Part shown: piece by piece, positions 22,765-35,275 of the stretch
How positions within the stretch are numbered: the first letter of the stretch is position 1
Layout: each line of letters opens with the position of its first letter
Source of the DNA: Ailurus styani
Taxonomy: Eukaryota; Chordata; Mammalia; Carnivora; Ailuridae
Direction of reading: 5' to 3'
Assembly (NCBI GenBank): GCA_002007465.1
Contig: LNAC01001227.1
Location: forward strand, 248-64,247
Length of the DNA: 64,000 nt
Position numbers and translations under genes: made by a program
The notes under the pieces: model-generated
What the model was told of the DNA's origin: nothing
Database searches by the model: none
The model's input: the letters and a program-made list of their open reading frames with translations, nothing else

Positions 22765-23160
22765 TTTTTTTTAAGATTTTATTTATTTATTTGACACAGA
22801 GAGAGAGATCACGAGCAGGCAGAGGCAGGCAGAGAGAGAGGGGGAAGTAGGCTCCCTGCTGAGCAGAGAGCCCGATGCGGGCCTCGATCCCAGGACCCTG
22901 AGATCATGACCTGAGCTGAAGGCAGAGGCTTTANNNNNNNNNNNNNNNNNNNNNNNNNNNNNNNNNNNNNNNNNNNNNNNNNNNNNNNNNNNNNNNNNNN
23001 NNNNNNNNNNNNNNNNNNNNNNNNNNNNNNNNNNNNNNNNNNNNNNNNNNNNNNNNNNNNNNNNNNNNNNNNNNNNNNNNNNNNNNNNNNNNNNNNNNNN
23101 NNNNNNNNNNNNNNNNNNNNAAGGCAGAGGCTTTAACCCACTGAGCCATCCAGGTGCCCC
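22765..23160 (-). mobile_element. CAN-SINE in L1-B ORF2, with a 187-N gap
   Basis: Minus-orientation SINE from its T-rich tail to GCCATCCAGGTGCCCC, with perfect target duplication ACAACATCCTTTCTT at 22,750-22,764 and 23,161-23,175. N fill 22,934-23,120. The bases AAGGCAGAGGCTTTA occur on both edges of the N run, so the SINE would be complete without it. Confidence 0.92.
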
Positions 23161-25423
23161 ACAACATCCTTTCTTGATCAAAACTCTTCACAGTGTAGGG
23201 ATAGAAGGATACATGCCTCAATATCATCAGAGCCATCTATGAAAAACCCACAGAGAATTTCATTCTTAATGGGGAAAAAACTGAGAGCTTTTCTCCTAAG
23301 GTCAGGAACATGGCAGGGCTGTCCACTATCACCACTGCTATTCAACGTAGTTCTAGAAGTCCTAGCCTCAGCAATCAGACAATGAAAAGAAATAAAAGGC
23401 ATCCGAGGTGGCAAAGAAAAAGTTAAACTCTCACTCTTTAGATGATATGATACTTCATGTGGAAAACCCAAAAGACTCCACTCCAAAACTGCTAGAACTC
23501 ATACAGGAATTTAGTAAAGTGTCAGGATATAAAATCAATGCACAGATATCAGTTGCATTTCTATATACCAACAAGACAGAAGAAAGAGAAATTAAGGAGT
23601 CGATCCCATTTACAATTGCACCCAAAACCATAAGATACCTAGGAATAAATCTAACCAAAGAGGCAAAGAATCTGTACTCAGAAAACTATAAAGTACTCAT
23701 GAAAGAAATTGAGGAAGACACAAATAAATGGAAAAACTTTCCATGCTCATGGATTGGAAGAACAAATATTATAAAAATGTCTATGCTAACTAGAGCAAGC
23801 TACACATTTAATGTAATCCTTATCAAAATATCGTCAACTTATTTTTCAAAGAAATGGAACAAATAATCCTAAAATTTATATGGAACCAGAAAAGATCCCC
23901 ACTAGCCAGAGGAATGTTGAAAAAGAAAACCAAAGTTGGTGGCATCACAATTCCAGACTTCAAGCTCTGTTACAAAGCTGTAATCATCAAGAGAGTATGA
24001 TAGTGGCACAAAAACAGACACATAAATCAATGAAACAGAATAGAGCCCAGAAATGGGCCCTCAACTCTATGGTCAACTAATCTTCAACAAAGCAGGAAAG
24101 AATGTCCAATGGAAAAAAGACAGTGTCTTCAACAAATGGTGTTGGGGAAATTGGACAACCACATGCAGAATGAAACTGGACTATTTCCTTACACCACACA
24201 CAAAATAGATGCCAAGTGGATGAAAGACCTCAATGTGAGAAAGGAATCCATCAAAACCCTTGAGGAGAACACAGGCAGCAACCTCTTCGACCTCAGCCAA
24301 AGCAACTTCTTCCTAGTAACATCACCAAAGGTAAGGGAAGCAAGAGCAAAAATGAACTATTGGGACTTCATCAAGATCAAAAGCTTTTGCACAGCAAAGG
24401 AAACAGTCAACAAAACCAAAAGACAACTGACAGAATGGGAGAAGATATTTGCAAATGACATATCAGATAAAGGGCTAGTATCCAAAATCTATAAAGAGCT
24501 TCTCAAACTCAACACCCATNTAACACCAGAAGAACAAATAACCCAGTCAAGAAATGGGCAGAAGACATGAACAGACATTTCTGCCAAGAAGACATCTAAA
24601 TGGCCAACAGAAACATGAGAAAGTGCTCCATGTCACTCGGCATTAGGGAAGTACAAATCAAAACCACATGGGATACCACCTCACCCCAGACAGAATGGCT
24701 AAAATTAACAAGTCAGGAAATGACAGATGTTGGCAAGGATGTGGAGAAAGGGGAACCCTCCTACACTGTTGGTGGGAATGCAAGCTGGTGCAGCCATTCT
24801 GGAAAACAGTATGGAGGTCCCTCAAAAATTTTAAAATAGAGCTACCTTATGACCTAGCAATCGCCCTACTGGGTACTTACCCTAAAGATACAAATGTAGT
24901 GATCTGAATGGGCATGTGCACCTGAGTGTTTAAAGCAGCAATGTTCACAACAGCCAAACTATGGAAAGAGCCTAGACATCCATTAACAGATGGATGGACA
25001 AAGAAGATGTGGTATATATATATACAATGGAATACCATGCAGCCACCAAAAATGCTGAAATCTTGCCATTTGCAACAATGTGGATGGAACTAGAGGGTAT
25101 TATTATGTTATGTGTAATAAGTCAATAAGAGAGAGACAATTATATCTCACTGATATCAGGAATCTGAGAAATAAGACAGACTATCATAGGGGAAGGGAGG
25201 GAAAAATGGAACAGGATGAAACCAAAGAGAGAGACAACCCATAAGAGATTCATAATAGCAGGAAACAAACTGAGGGTTACTGGGGGGTAGGGGGGATTGG
25301 GTGGCGGGGTGATGGACATTGGGGAGGGTATGTGCTATGGGGAGTGTTGTGAACTGTATAAGACTGATGAATCACAGACCTGTACCCCTGAAACAAATAA
25401 TACATTATATGTTAATTTAAAAA

Positions 25424-26690
25424 AGACCTAAATGTGAGAGCTGAAATTGTAAAATTCCTCAAAGAGAGCACAGACAGTGATCTCTTTCAGTTCAGGCATA
25501 GCAACATTTTTCTAGATATGTCTCCTGAGTCAAGGGAAAAAAAGCAAAAATAAACTGTTGGGACTACATCAAAATAAAAAGTTTCTGAACAGCAAAGGAA
25601 ACAGTCAAAAATGAAAGACAACCTACTGAAGGGGAGAAGATATTTGTAAATGACGTATCAGTTAGAGGATTAATATCCAAAAAATATAAAGAAGTGATAC
25701 AGCTATATAACCCCAAAACAAATAATCCAATTAAAAACAGGCAGAAGACATGAATAGATATTTCTCCAAAGAAGATATACAGATGGTCAGCACACATGTG
25801 AAAAGATGCTCAGCATCACTCATCGCCAGGGAAATGCACATCATAACTACAGTGGGAGGGGCACCTGGCTGGCTCTGTGAGTAAATCATATGACTCTTGA
25901 TCTCAGGGTTGTGAGCTCAAGCCCCACATTGGATATAGAGCTTACTAAAACAAACAAACAAACAAAAACAAACAAGCAACAAAACAAAAACCACAATGAG
26001 ATATCACCGCAAATCTTTCAGAATGGCTTAAATAAAAAACAAGAAACAACAAATGTTGGTGAGGATGCAGAGAAAGAGGAACCCTCGTGCACTGTTGGTG
26101 GGAATGCAGACTGGTGCAGCCACTGTGGAAATGGAGGTACCTCAAAAAATTAAAAAAAGAACTAGCCTATAATCCAGGAATCACAATTCTGGGTATTTAT
26201 CCCCCAAATACAAAAAACCTAATGTAAAGGGATACATGCATCCTTATGTTGATAACAGCATAATTTCGATAATGAAATCATGGAAGCGGCTCAATGTCCA
26301 TGGATAGATGAATGGATAAAGAAGGTGTGGTATATCTACACAATGGAATATTAATCAGCCATAAAAACAATGAAACCTTGTCATTTGCAACAATATGGAT
26401 AGAACTAGAGAGTATATTGCTATATGAAATACATCAGTCAGAGAACTCCAGGTGAATACCATATTATCTCACTCGTGTGGAATTTCAGGAACAAAACAAG
26501 TGAGCAAAGGAAAAAGAAAGAGAGAGAGAGGGAGAGACAAACCAAGAAACAGACTCTTAACTATAGAGAACACACGCTGGTTACCAGAGGGGAGGTGTGT
26601 GTGTGGGAATGCGGGAAAAGGGAATTAAAGAGTACACTTGTCATGATGGAAAAAAAGGAATAAAAAAACTTGGGAAGATTTGGGAATTAT
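25424..26690 (+). mobile_element. older 5'-truncated LINE-1 (host of the L1-B insertion)
   Basis: A plus-strand ORF2 C-terminal relic ([35 protein letters not shown]) and 3'UTR with many stops. The short piece just left of 17,208 is probably its severed 5' part, because L1-B inserted into it. A SINE at 25,857 interrupts it. Confidence 0.8.
25857..25975 (+). mobile_element. CAN-SINE (short form) with AAAC-rich tail
   Basis: GGGGCACCTGGCTGGCTCTGTGAG head, CTCTTGATCTCAGGGTTGTGAGCTC middle, then AAACAAACAAAC. It lacks the long CT tract. Confidence 0.88.
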
Positions 26691-27409
26691 CTATCTACAG
26701 TGGACTTGAGAATGTCCTCTAGAGCTCAAATACGCACAAATGTAGTATTTTATATTTTTGTAACTGATTTCATCTTGCTCACTGGCAAGGGGCATTTGTG
26801 CAGATTAAAAATTTCCATGAAGGTAACTCATACTCTCCATTTAAAATGTGTTCTTTAAGTTCGCTCAGGTTCAGTGCAAATAAACACTTTGCCAATTCTA
26901 AATGGAGACTCTCGGTTGGAGTTGGCTTTCTTTTTTCAGGAAGAATTTCCTCTGTTTTTCCTTTCAAAACTAGGGGGACTTATTTTAAAGGCAGTGTTCT
27001 CCACTTAGTGTCTGGTTGTCTTCGATTTAATAGGTTTGATCTGATCTGGTTCCTGGGCAGCATGCACTGGATTTGTGGAGAAGTGAATGAGGCCTATTCA
27101 GAGCTGAGCTCCTTGCTAGCCATAGACTTCAACAGGCTGAATAAGCATGGGTTGGACCTGAGCCCACTCATGCCTCTGGTCCCTTGAAACAAAATGGGTT
27201 TTGCTAAAGGAGCCTTACCTAACCCTGAAACCATCCATGTAAGGAATACAGATGAATGAGGTGGATCTCCAATGCCTGGGTCAAACAACTCAATTAATAA
27301 TCTCTTCTTAAGGTTGTATAGATCTTTTTTAATTCAGAAGGAATATTTTATTTTTTTCATAAGGAATATTTTATATCATAGTGGCAATATTTTGTATCTT
27401 GCTCATTCT
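26691..27409. other. no gene or recognised repeat
   Basis: Single-copy-looking sequence. Short open frames here show no family signature. Confidence 0.4.
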
Positions 27410-27424
27410 ATTTCTGATAGCTCT

Positions 27425-27622
27425 TTTTTTAAATAAACATTTTATTTATTTATTTGTCAGAGAGAGACACAACGAGAGAGGAAACACAAGGAGGGGGAGT
27501 GGGAGAGAGAGAAGCAGGCTTTCCGCAGAGCTGAGAGCCCGACATGGGGTTTGATACCCGGACCCTGGGTTCATGACCTGAACTGAAGGCAGACGCTTAA
27601 TGACTGAGCCACCCAGGTGTCC
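27425..27622 (-). mobile_element. CAN-SINE (older)
   Basis: T-rich tail to GCCACCCAGGTGTCCC. Duplication TTTCTGATAGCTCTT on both sides. Confidence 0.95.
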
Positions 27623-27637
27623 CTCTTTCTGATAGCT

Positions 27638-28542
27638 CTTGATGAACTATCTCTCATGCAAGAATGTTTAATTACTAACTTTCCAGAAAAAAGATTTCTT
27701 AACCTCTTAGCCACTTTCTCACGGGCCAGTTGGGCATTATAAAACAATGTTACAATACTGTTGTAACATACTGCTTTGTTTTACAATCCATAAGGACAAT
27801 CAAACAGGTATCCTAAGTAAAAACCCAAAATTCTTTCTACTCTTTACTTCTATATTTTGCATTCAATATAGAAGATGCTGAATTAATATTTTTTATAATA
27901 ACATTTTCTCCCTGTTACAGTTGTGTGTGGTTTTAATTGGAAATGTGTCAAACGATAAATATGTAACATCCTGTCAACTTACCCCTATCTGATTAAGGCT
28001 AGAGTAAGAGCCTTCATGGTCTTCACCTGTCAATGTTGCAGTTTGTCTTCTGTATCTCGGGGTATGCAGAGAAACCTGCAGCATCTGTATATTTTGAAAC
28101 TGGCAGTCTTATCACTGCTGGGGCAATGGGGCTGCATTGGTTTCTGGAATTTGGAACTGACGGCATTCATTGCAGAAACATTGCATTGTTTGAACCCTCG
28201 CTCATACTATTTAATGGCATTGTACAAAATATAGTAATAGAATAGCCTTTACTGCTATTGGACTATCATTCCATCAAGTGATATAATTTGCATTGTGATG
28301 TGAAGCTGTCGTGACATTGAGTTGAATGATAGTCTTGAAACAGTTCTCTTTTGTTGAGATGATTTGTGTAAAATACCTGCCCAAGTGCCATTTTATTTAT
28401 TCATTCCTTTAATAGATATAATTTGGATTCTTTAATAGCCAGGCTTTGAGGATCTAGAGATAAATTAGACATCAGAAATTTTACCCAGCACATTGGACCT
28501 TAGGAAGTTAAATGGGCAGGTAACTAAAGCAATTAATGAAAG
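27638..28542. other. no gene; contains block related to 14.28-14.45 kb
   Basis: 27,912-28,092 resembles 14,278-14,450 in the same orientation. Otherwise nothing recognised. Confidence 0.45.
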
Positions 28543-28553
28543 TGTTGTAGATG

Positions 28554-28724
28554 CGGGCCGACCTGATCTTGGGATCCTGGGATCCAGCGCTTCATTGGGC
28601 TCCCTGCTCAGCAGGGAGTATCCTTCTTCCTCTCTCTCTGCCCCTCACGTGGGCTTGCTCTCTCTCTCTCTCTCCCAAATAAATAAATAAAATCTAAGAA
28701 AAAAAGAAAAAAAAGAAAAGAAAG
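28554..28724 (+). mobile_element. 5'-truncated CAN-SINE
   Basis: Begins mid-head (CCTGATCTTGGGATCCTGG), has the CT tract and AAATAAATAAATAAAATC tail. GTTGTAGATGC is duplicated around it. Confidence 0.92.
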
Positions 28725-28974
28725 GGTTGTAGATGCTAAGGTACAATTTCATGATCAGTAGAACAGGAGCACAAAAGACAGGGGTCAGCTGCAGGAGGCT
28801 CACGAATCTGAGTGGCATCAATTGTCAGTACATCATCGAGCCACCAACGTGGTTCCATAATGGATTTTTGACAGGCTAGGGGTAAAATAATTTAATTACA
28901 CGTTCTAAAGTCCTGTGATTCCTGGGGTAGAGGTATGGGGGGTGGGAGATGCCCAAATACTATGTCTCCACTAC

Positions 28975-29130
28975 TCCCATGTACTACTACGAGCTGGCAC
29001 TTACAATATCATTTACTAATGCTGACTCATTTCATCCTTACCAAAACCCTATTCCCCAGGCACAGTAGTTCCCCTCATTTCATAGATGGGGCAACTGAGG
29101 CACAGAGAGTTTAAGAAACCCATTCATGGT
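28975..29130 (+). mobile_element. MIR-like ancient SINE
   Basis: ATTTCATAGATGGGGCAACTGAGGCACAGAGAGTTTAAG is the typical MIR core. Confidence 0.85.
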
Positions 29131-29300
29131 GTTAAGAAATCTAGTAAATTTGAAGATTGAATTAGCTTTATTAGATGATTCATGAATTGGGCACAGTCCC
29201 ACTTAGCAAGCACAGGAGCTCTGAGGAGTTGTACAGAATGGAGCGTTTTTATAGGAATGAGGGAGGGGTAAGAAAGTTACTAGCAAAAGAAAACGGTTGT

Positions 29301-29502
29301 GGGCGCCTGGGTGGCTCAGTGGGTTAAAAGCCTCTGCTTTCGGCTCAGGTCATGATCTCAGCGTCCTGGGATCGAGGCCCGCATCGGGCTCTCTGCTCGG
29401 CAGGGAGCCTGCTTCCTCCTCTCCCTGTCTCTCTGCCTGCCTCTCTGCCTACTTGTAATCTCTCTCTCTGTGTCAAATAAATAAATAAAATCTTTAAAAA
29501 NA
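29301..29502 (+). mobile_element. CAN-SINE
   Basis: Full young element. AAAAGAAAACGGTTGT is duplicated on both sides. One N at 29,501 in the A-tail. Confidence 0.96.
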
Positions 29503-29759
29503 AAAAAAGAAAACGGTTGTTCCAGGCAAGGTAGTTTTTGCATAGGGGAATGAGCAGGGGGAATTTATGCAGATTTCCTCATCTTCCTGTTGGGGATGGA
29601 GAAGGTCCCTGTGGCAGACTCATTGGCCCTGATCAGAAAATTCCTGACTGGCCAGTTAAGACTGCATTTCCTTTCTAGGGGTGGTTGAGACTGCAATTAG
29701 ATTAGCTGTTAAGTCCCAGTTTGGGTACTTGGCCTAAGGGATGCCATTTTGGGCGTCTG

Positions 29760-29995
29760 GTTGTTTTCTTTCTTTTCTTTTTTTCTCTTCTTTTCTTTTC
29801 TCTTTTCTTTGCTTTCTTTTTCTTTCTTTCTTTCTTTCCTTCCTTCCTTCTTTCTTTCTTTCTTTCTTTCCTTCCTTCTTTCTTTCCTTCCTTCTTTCTC
29901 TTTCTTTCTTTCTTTCTTTCCTTCCTTCCTTCCTTCCTTCCTTCCATCCTTCCTTCCTTCCTTTCCTTCTTCCTTTTTCTTTATTTTTCTCTGTC
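29760..29995 (+). repeat. (TTTC/TTCC)n microsatellite
   Basis: About 235 bases of mixed TTTC and TTCC units. It adjoins the T-rich tail of a SINE, the usual source of such tracts. Confidence 0.97.
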
Positions 29996-30049
29996 TTTCA
30001 AAATTTTATTTGTTTGAGAGGGACAGCAGAGTGAGCAAGAGAGCAGAGT

Positions 30050-30098
<49 letters not shown>

Positions 30099-30226
30099 TG
30101 AGCTGAGGGGAGAGGTGAAGGGAGAGGGAGAACCTGCTGAGCAGGGAGCCTGACTTGGGACTTGATCCCAGGACCCTGTGATCTTGATCTTGACCAAAGG
30201 TGGAGGCTTAACTACCTGAACTATCC
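29996..30226 (-). mobile_element. CAN-SINE with expanded (GA)n
   Basis: AAATTTTATTTGTTTGAGAGGG start, a GA run at about 30,052-30,095, and CCCAGGACCCTGTGATCTTGATC. The head is degraded. Confidence 0.88.
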
Positions 30227-31612
30227 TGTGGTTTTCTTTTTAACAAAGGTCACACATAGAGTATGTGTCAGAGCAGTGAGTCAAGATCTGGTGGTCTGCC
30301 TCTGGAGTCTGTTCCCTGGACCACTGCTTTGTACTCTGCCAAGTTCACAGTGGGATCCAGCTGGATTGGTAGCCTCTCAAATTTTCCTCCCTTTCATCTT
30401 TGATTAGATTGTACACTGATATTTCCTTATGTGTCAAAGAAGAGCTTATCTTTATCGGAGGGCTAATAGACATATGTTGACCCTGTACCTTAAGCTCTCT
30501 AGTACAGGGCACTACGTGGAGACAGCATGCCAGCCCTGAGTTGAGCTCCTCATTTCCAGCTCATTACTCCCTAGAAGAGGGTCTGGAGCCCAGAACAGTG
30601 CTTTCTCTCTGAGAACTCAGTGCTGAGGGAAGTGAGACCCTATGAAACTGGTTACAGTAAATGCATGCGTGTTATCCTATGGGAAGGGATGGTTGGACTC
30701 CAGCAAGCATACCAGGTACTGTGTTCCAGGTGTCGGGGTGAAGGGTTTCTCGTGAGGATGTAGAGGCTCAACCTGGGGAAGGAATGGTAAATCTGGGCTC
30801 CAGACGGAGGATAGCATCAACTCTGAGTGACCAGATCCTCACCCTAGCTGCGTCACCTGAGATCAAATCCTGTTTCTGAGATTTATAATCAGTTATTATC
30901 ATTAGAATGTTAAGATGACAGACATAGGAGAAGACAGGGCTTATGTGTAGCCATGGGCCTTAGGAGTGGGAGAAACAGATGACAAGTAAGTGATGCTTGG
31001 GAAAGTAATATGTAGCTATTGGAATATTTAGGGGAGATGTACATGTGTTCAATTGTTTTTTTTCTCTCTTTTAATTTACCTAAGTCTCAAGGACAAAGAA
31101 TGGGCATGGTAGGGACAGAGAACCTATATTTACTGATCTGGATGAGATGGGTCCTTCTAGTGGAGAACGTGACAAGGCTATGGACTGACTCACACAGTGT
31201 TTGTCCCACTGAGAACTTCCTGTGTAGGATGGGGCGGGGCATGAAGCTGTCTCTGAGGTTGGGGGTATTCTGTGGATGGGGAAGTCACAAAATGCTTCCT
31301 TCCATATCTGTGTGCTTAATTGTTGAGGGCCATGGTGAGGGGGCCACAGGGTGGGTTTGTGTGTACTGCAGGGGTGCATTATGGGAACTCTGAGCTCGAG
31401 GGGGGTGTGAAGAATGGGGTGGTAGTGTGTGTTACCAAGGTTGAATTTTGAAGTGGGAGGCTATATTTTGCAATTCCTTACTGCCCATCTCACTCTCTAC
31501 CTACCCTGGGGGAACATGTGGGAACATCTCTGATCAATGGGAACCAGAGTAAGGCAGCAATGGCTAAGTTGGGCACAAGCCCCATCTGCTTTTGGCTTTC
31601 TCCTCAACCCAT
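30227..31612. other. no gene or recognised repeat
   Basis: Single-copy-looking sequence. The 124-codon frame at 31,019 shows no recognisable domain. Confidence 0.45.
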
Positions 31613-31627
31613 CTGGGCATTCATTTT

Positions 31628-31653
31628 TTTAAAAGACATTTATTTATTTATTT

Positions 31654-31699
<46 letters not shown>

Positions 31700-31847
31700 A
31701 CAAGTAGGCTGAGAGCAGGCAGAGAGAGAGGAGGAAGCAGGCTCCCGGCTGAGCAGGGAGCCCGATGCGGGCCTCGATCCCAGGACCCTGAGATCATGAC
31801 CTGAGCTGAAAGCAGAGGCTTTAACCCCCTGAGCCACCCAGGCACCC
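31628..31847 (-). mobile_element. CAN-SINE with (GA)n run
   Basis: Minus element with GA repeat at about 31,657-31,697. TGGGCATTCATTTTT is duplicated on both sides. Confidence 0.96.
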
Positions 31848-31867
31848 TGGGCATTCATTTTTGCCCC

Positions 31868-33460
31868 CACCTTTCCTCTTGGCCTTAGATCTAAGGAGGT
31901 GGGGCGGGGGTCATGGGTGCTTTTAGGTGGCATTTTCCCTCTTCTCTTTTCTGTTTCACATGCCTCTCCCTTGACCCTTACCCCTTGCAGCCACCTCCTT
32001 GCAAAAGACTTTCTCCTCTTTCTGTCTGGGGCAGTTCCCTTAAATTATATTTTATGTCTTCCTTAGCTGTAGTTTATGATGCAACTGTGTTCTGATAGGA
32101 ACCAAACCAAACTCTTAATATATAAGAGGGAAACATTTGAAGTTTAGAGAACCACAGTTTTTCGAAACTATTTTCTTTTTCAGACCTAAAAATCTTATTT
32201 CAGAGGGCTAGAGTTGAACAGTGACTCCTCCTTTCTCTATCTGCTGTTAATAACAGTCTCTTTCTCACCTGAAGATCATTTGGTGACTAGCTGAAAGTGA
32301 TAGTTCACATAAAAGGAAATGCAATAAAAGAAAAGGGTGGCATAATTAAAAAGCCCCTTATGTCTAGATATTGCATCCATCTGGCTATCTATCATCTGTC
32401 TATATGTGTGTGTGTGTGTGTGTGTGTGTTTGTATGTATGTATGTATGTATCTATCTATCATCTATCTATGTATCATTGATCACCATCACCAACATCATC
32501 AATCATACTATATATCTAATCCATTTCTTTAGTGTCTATGTTTCTATCTTCATTAATTTCTTTCAGAGTTCGAACAGTGGAACTTTGAGATCTTAGTCAA
32601 TAGACCATTCTAGGACATTTGAATATGACATAGATATTGTGATCTTTTTGAAAAACAAGTGATGACATTTGACTTAGCTCCATCTGCTTCCAATACTTGT
32701 CATTCCCAGCTCTGCCATCTTGTGGAGGTCCTAGAACTGCCACACTTGAAACCAGGAAATGGGCACCCGCGCAGAAGCTGATGTTCTCACATGTTGGACA
32801 AGTACACTGATACAGGGAGTGGATTACAGTTTGACTTGAACATTTCTTTGTAAAAATTAATCATTTAAGTATTTTCAACTCAGAAGCCCAGAACCCAATG
32901 AAAGCTATGTAAGGATTCCATGTCCAGGTGAAGAGAGGCTGGGCAGTGAGACTTGGGGGTCGTCGACACATCTGTGCCTGGAATGCTCCCCATTCCAGTC
33001 ACTCTTAGAAGATATAGTGACTTAGACATGGAGTGGGATGAAGGAGATAAATTTGTTTCTTTCTCCTCCTTCAAGAAGTTTGGGTGATTTAGAGAATGGA
33101 AGGATTTCCAGGTACTTCAATGGCGATATGATAAGAAACTATATTTTTGTTATTTAACTAATAGTTTTGTTACTTAACTAATAATAAATTGCTCTTCTAC
33201 AAATATAAAATAATACACTTTCTGGGCATTATTACACACAAATAATCTGAAGTGTGGACAAATTTATGTGAAAAGATTTTTATGATAACATTAAAGTTAG
33301 ATGATAATGAATACGTAGAATTTTTCTTTTCCACCTTCCTCGTTATCCTCAGTTTTTTCTTCCTTTTCCTCGTTGATGATTATTGATAAATCATTATCAT
33401 TAAAAGAGCTGTTTTTTTTAGTTAAAAGAGCTGTTAATGTGTTTTTATTTTCAAGAAGAT
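31868..33460. other. no gene; microsatellite near 32.4 kb
   Basis: No coding signature. 32,404-32,470 is a TG, then TATG, then ATCT microsatellite. Confidence 0.45.
32404..32470 (+). repeat. compound (TG)n(TATG)n(ATCT)n microsatellite
   Basis: TGTGTG run, GTATGTATGTATGTA, then CTATCTATCATCTATC. Confidence 0.95.
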
Positions 33461-33467
33461 TTGTCTA

Positions 33468-34338
33468 CTTGAACAAACATTTCTCCAAAGAAGACATCCA
33501 AATGGCCAACAGACACATGAGAAAGCACTCAACATCACTCAGCATCAGGGAAATAAAAATCAAAACCACAGTGAGATACCACCTCACACCAGTCAGAAGG
33601 GCTAAAATCAACAAGTCAGGAAACGACAGATGTTGGCGAGGATGCGGAGAAAGGGGAGCCCTCCTACACTGTTGGTAGGAATGCAAGCTGGTACAGCCAC
33701 TCTGGAAAACAGTATGGAGGTTCCTCAAATAGTTGAAAATAGAGCTACCCTATGACCCAGCAATTGCACTACTGGGTATTTACCCTAAAGATACAAAGGT
33801 AGTGATCCTCAGGGGCACGTGCACCTGAATGTTTATAGCAGCAATGTCCACAATAGCCAAACTATGGAAAGAACCTAGATGTCCATCAACAGATGAATGG
33901 ATAAAGAAGATGTGGTATATATATACGATGGAATACTATGCAGCTATCAAAAGAAATGAAATCTTGCCATTTGCAACGATGTGGATGGAACTAGAGGGTA
34001 TCGTAATGAGTGAAATAAGTCAATCAGAGAAAGACAATATCATATGATCTCTCTGATATGAGGAACTTGAGGGTCAGCGCAGGGGGTTGTTGGGGGTAGG
34101 GAGGGAAAATAATGAAACAAGATGGGATGGGGAAGGAGACAAACCATAAGAGACTCCTAATCTCACAAAATAAACTGAAGGTTACTGGGGGGTGGGAGGG
34201 TAGGGATAGGGTGGATGGGTTATGGACATTGGGGAGGTTTTGTGCTTTGGTGAATGCTGTGAAAGGTGTAAGCCTGATGATTCACAGGCCTGTACCCCTT
34301 GGGCAAATAATAATAATAATAATAAAATAAAATAAAAT
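33468..34338 (+). mobile_element. 5'-truncated young LINE-1
   Basis: ORF2 C-terminus ([55 protein letters not shown]), 3'UTR and an AATAATAATAAAATAAAATAAAA tail. A premature stop and a shift after LLHCW break the frame. Confidence 0.95.
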
Positions 34339-35090
34339 TTAAGTCAGAATACCATTTTTATTCATTTACAATGGGAAATGTAACTATCACATTAGCTGGA
34401 TGTTACCGGAATATGAGCAAACATCTTCTGCCTGTAACCTCTGGGTGGGGGAGGGCTTGCTATGAGATGATTGAAAACTTAGTTAATGAATAGAGGAAGC
34501 TAGATATTTAGGTGGAAGCTTTAATGGCCTCAAGCTCTGCAAACTGACAAGCCCACCTTTCCAACAAAGAGGGATGGCACTTCTATTCCAACAAAACAAT
34601 GGCATAGCCACTGCTTCTTTTTGACAGCACTCGTATGCTTCTGGAGTAGAATGTTAAAACTGAAATCGCCGCTGAGACATCAAAATGTAATAGAAATTCT
34701 GAAGCCAGACAGCTAAATGCAGATTTGCGAAGGTAATGTATTAGATATGGTTCCCTGGCACTTGGCCCCATTAAGCAGATTATGGATACAAAAGAGATCA
34801 TAGTGTCAAGAGAGGAGGAACTTTTGAAGGAGGATTTGGACATCCTTTGTGCCTCTGTGCTGAAGCTAGGTATTTGTCCTCAGTCCAAGGCAGGCATCCC
34901 TTGCCCAAAAGGTACTGGGGTCTCCTATCCCCTCAGAGAAACGTGAGGCTGGAAAGCTAGGTTTGGAACATGGCCTTGAGGGGAGAGCCAGCCTGAGGTC
35001 TGTCTGTCTGCTCTTCTAATTCCCACACGTCCATACAGCACAGGGCCTGGCTTGTGAGTAAATATTTTCAGTCCAGCCTATATGTCCCTG
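34339..35090. other. no gene or recognised repeat
   Basis: Nothing recognisable on either strand, including the 86-codon minus frame at 34,583-34,843. Confidence 0.4.
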
Positions 35091-35094
35091 CTTC

Positions 35095-35275
35095 TTATAA
35101 CCTGGGGCTTCTCAAATCTTGATGTGCATAAGAATAACCTGGAAAGTTTGTGATAACCAGATTTTGATTTAGTAGATCTGTGTGTGGAAATTTTCATTTC
35201 TACCCAACTCCCAGGTGATGCTGACACAGTCTGTGGGTGGGCGGACCATACTTTGAGGAGCCCTTGCCTAAATTG
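35095..35275 (+). mobile_element. MER5A-like hAT DNA transposon relic
   Basis: GGGGCTTCTCAAATCTTGATGTGCATAAGAATAACCTGG ... CCCAGGTGATGCTGACAC ... ACCATACTTTGAGGAGCCCTTGCC matches MER5A from memory, with both termini. Confidence 0.82.

Larger units (their letters stand above)
20068..25110 (+). pseudogene. L1-B ORF2 remnant, interrupted by three insertions
   Basis: Starts with the ORF2 N-terminus (MTLNSYLSIVTLNVNG). It is split by a nested L1 tail (20,315-21,262), a SINE (about 21,445-21,648) and a SINE with a gap (22,765-23,160). Pieces include [69 protein letters not shown] and [24 protein letters not shown]. Stops and shifts occur throughout. One N is at 24,520 inside the NTH..NNP region. 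Confidence 0.9.
17225..25423 (+). mobile_element. LINE-1, full-length-scale, decayed (L1-B)
   Basis: Plus-strand L1 with a 5'UTR (AGCAAGATGGTGGAGGAGTAGGAGACC at 17,230; to about 19,110), ORF1 remnants (19.1-20.0 kb), ORF2 remnants (20,068-25,110) and a 3'UTR to 25,423. Many stops and frameshifts interrupt both ORFs, so it is inactive. It was enlarged by later insertions: SINEs at 18.46, 21.44 and 22.77 kb, and a reversed L1 tail at 20.3 kb. Removing these leaves a length near 6.5 kb. The perfect 17-bp target duplication at both ends marks a complete single insertion event. Confidence 0.93.

Noticed and set aside
29702..30153. Overlapping long frames rich in Lys/Glu/Arg or Ser/Phe/Leu
   Set aside because: They are translations of the TTTC/TTCC microsatellite and the adjoining GA run.
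31019..31393. 124-codon open frame
   Set aside because: No domain, no splice context and no codon or family signature; consistent with chance.
34583..34843. 86-codon minus-strand frame
   Set aside because: Serine/leucine-rich without family resemblance or gene context.
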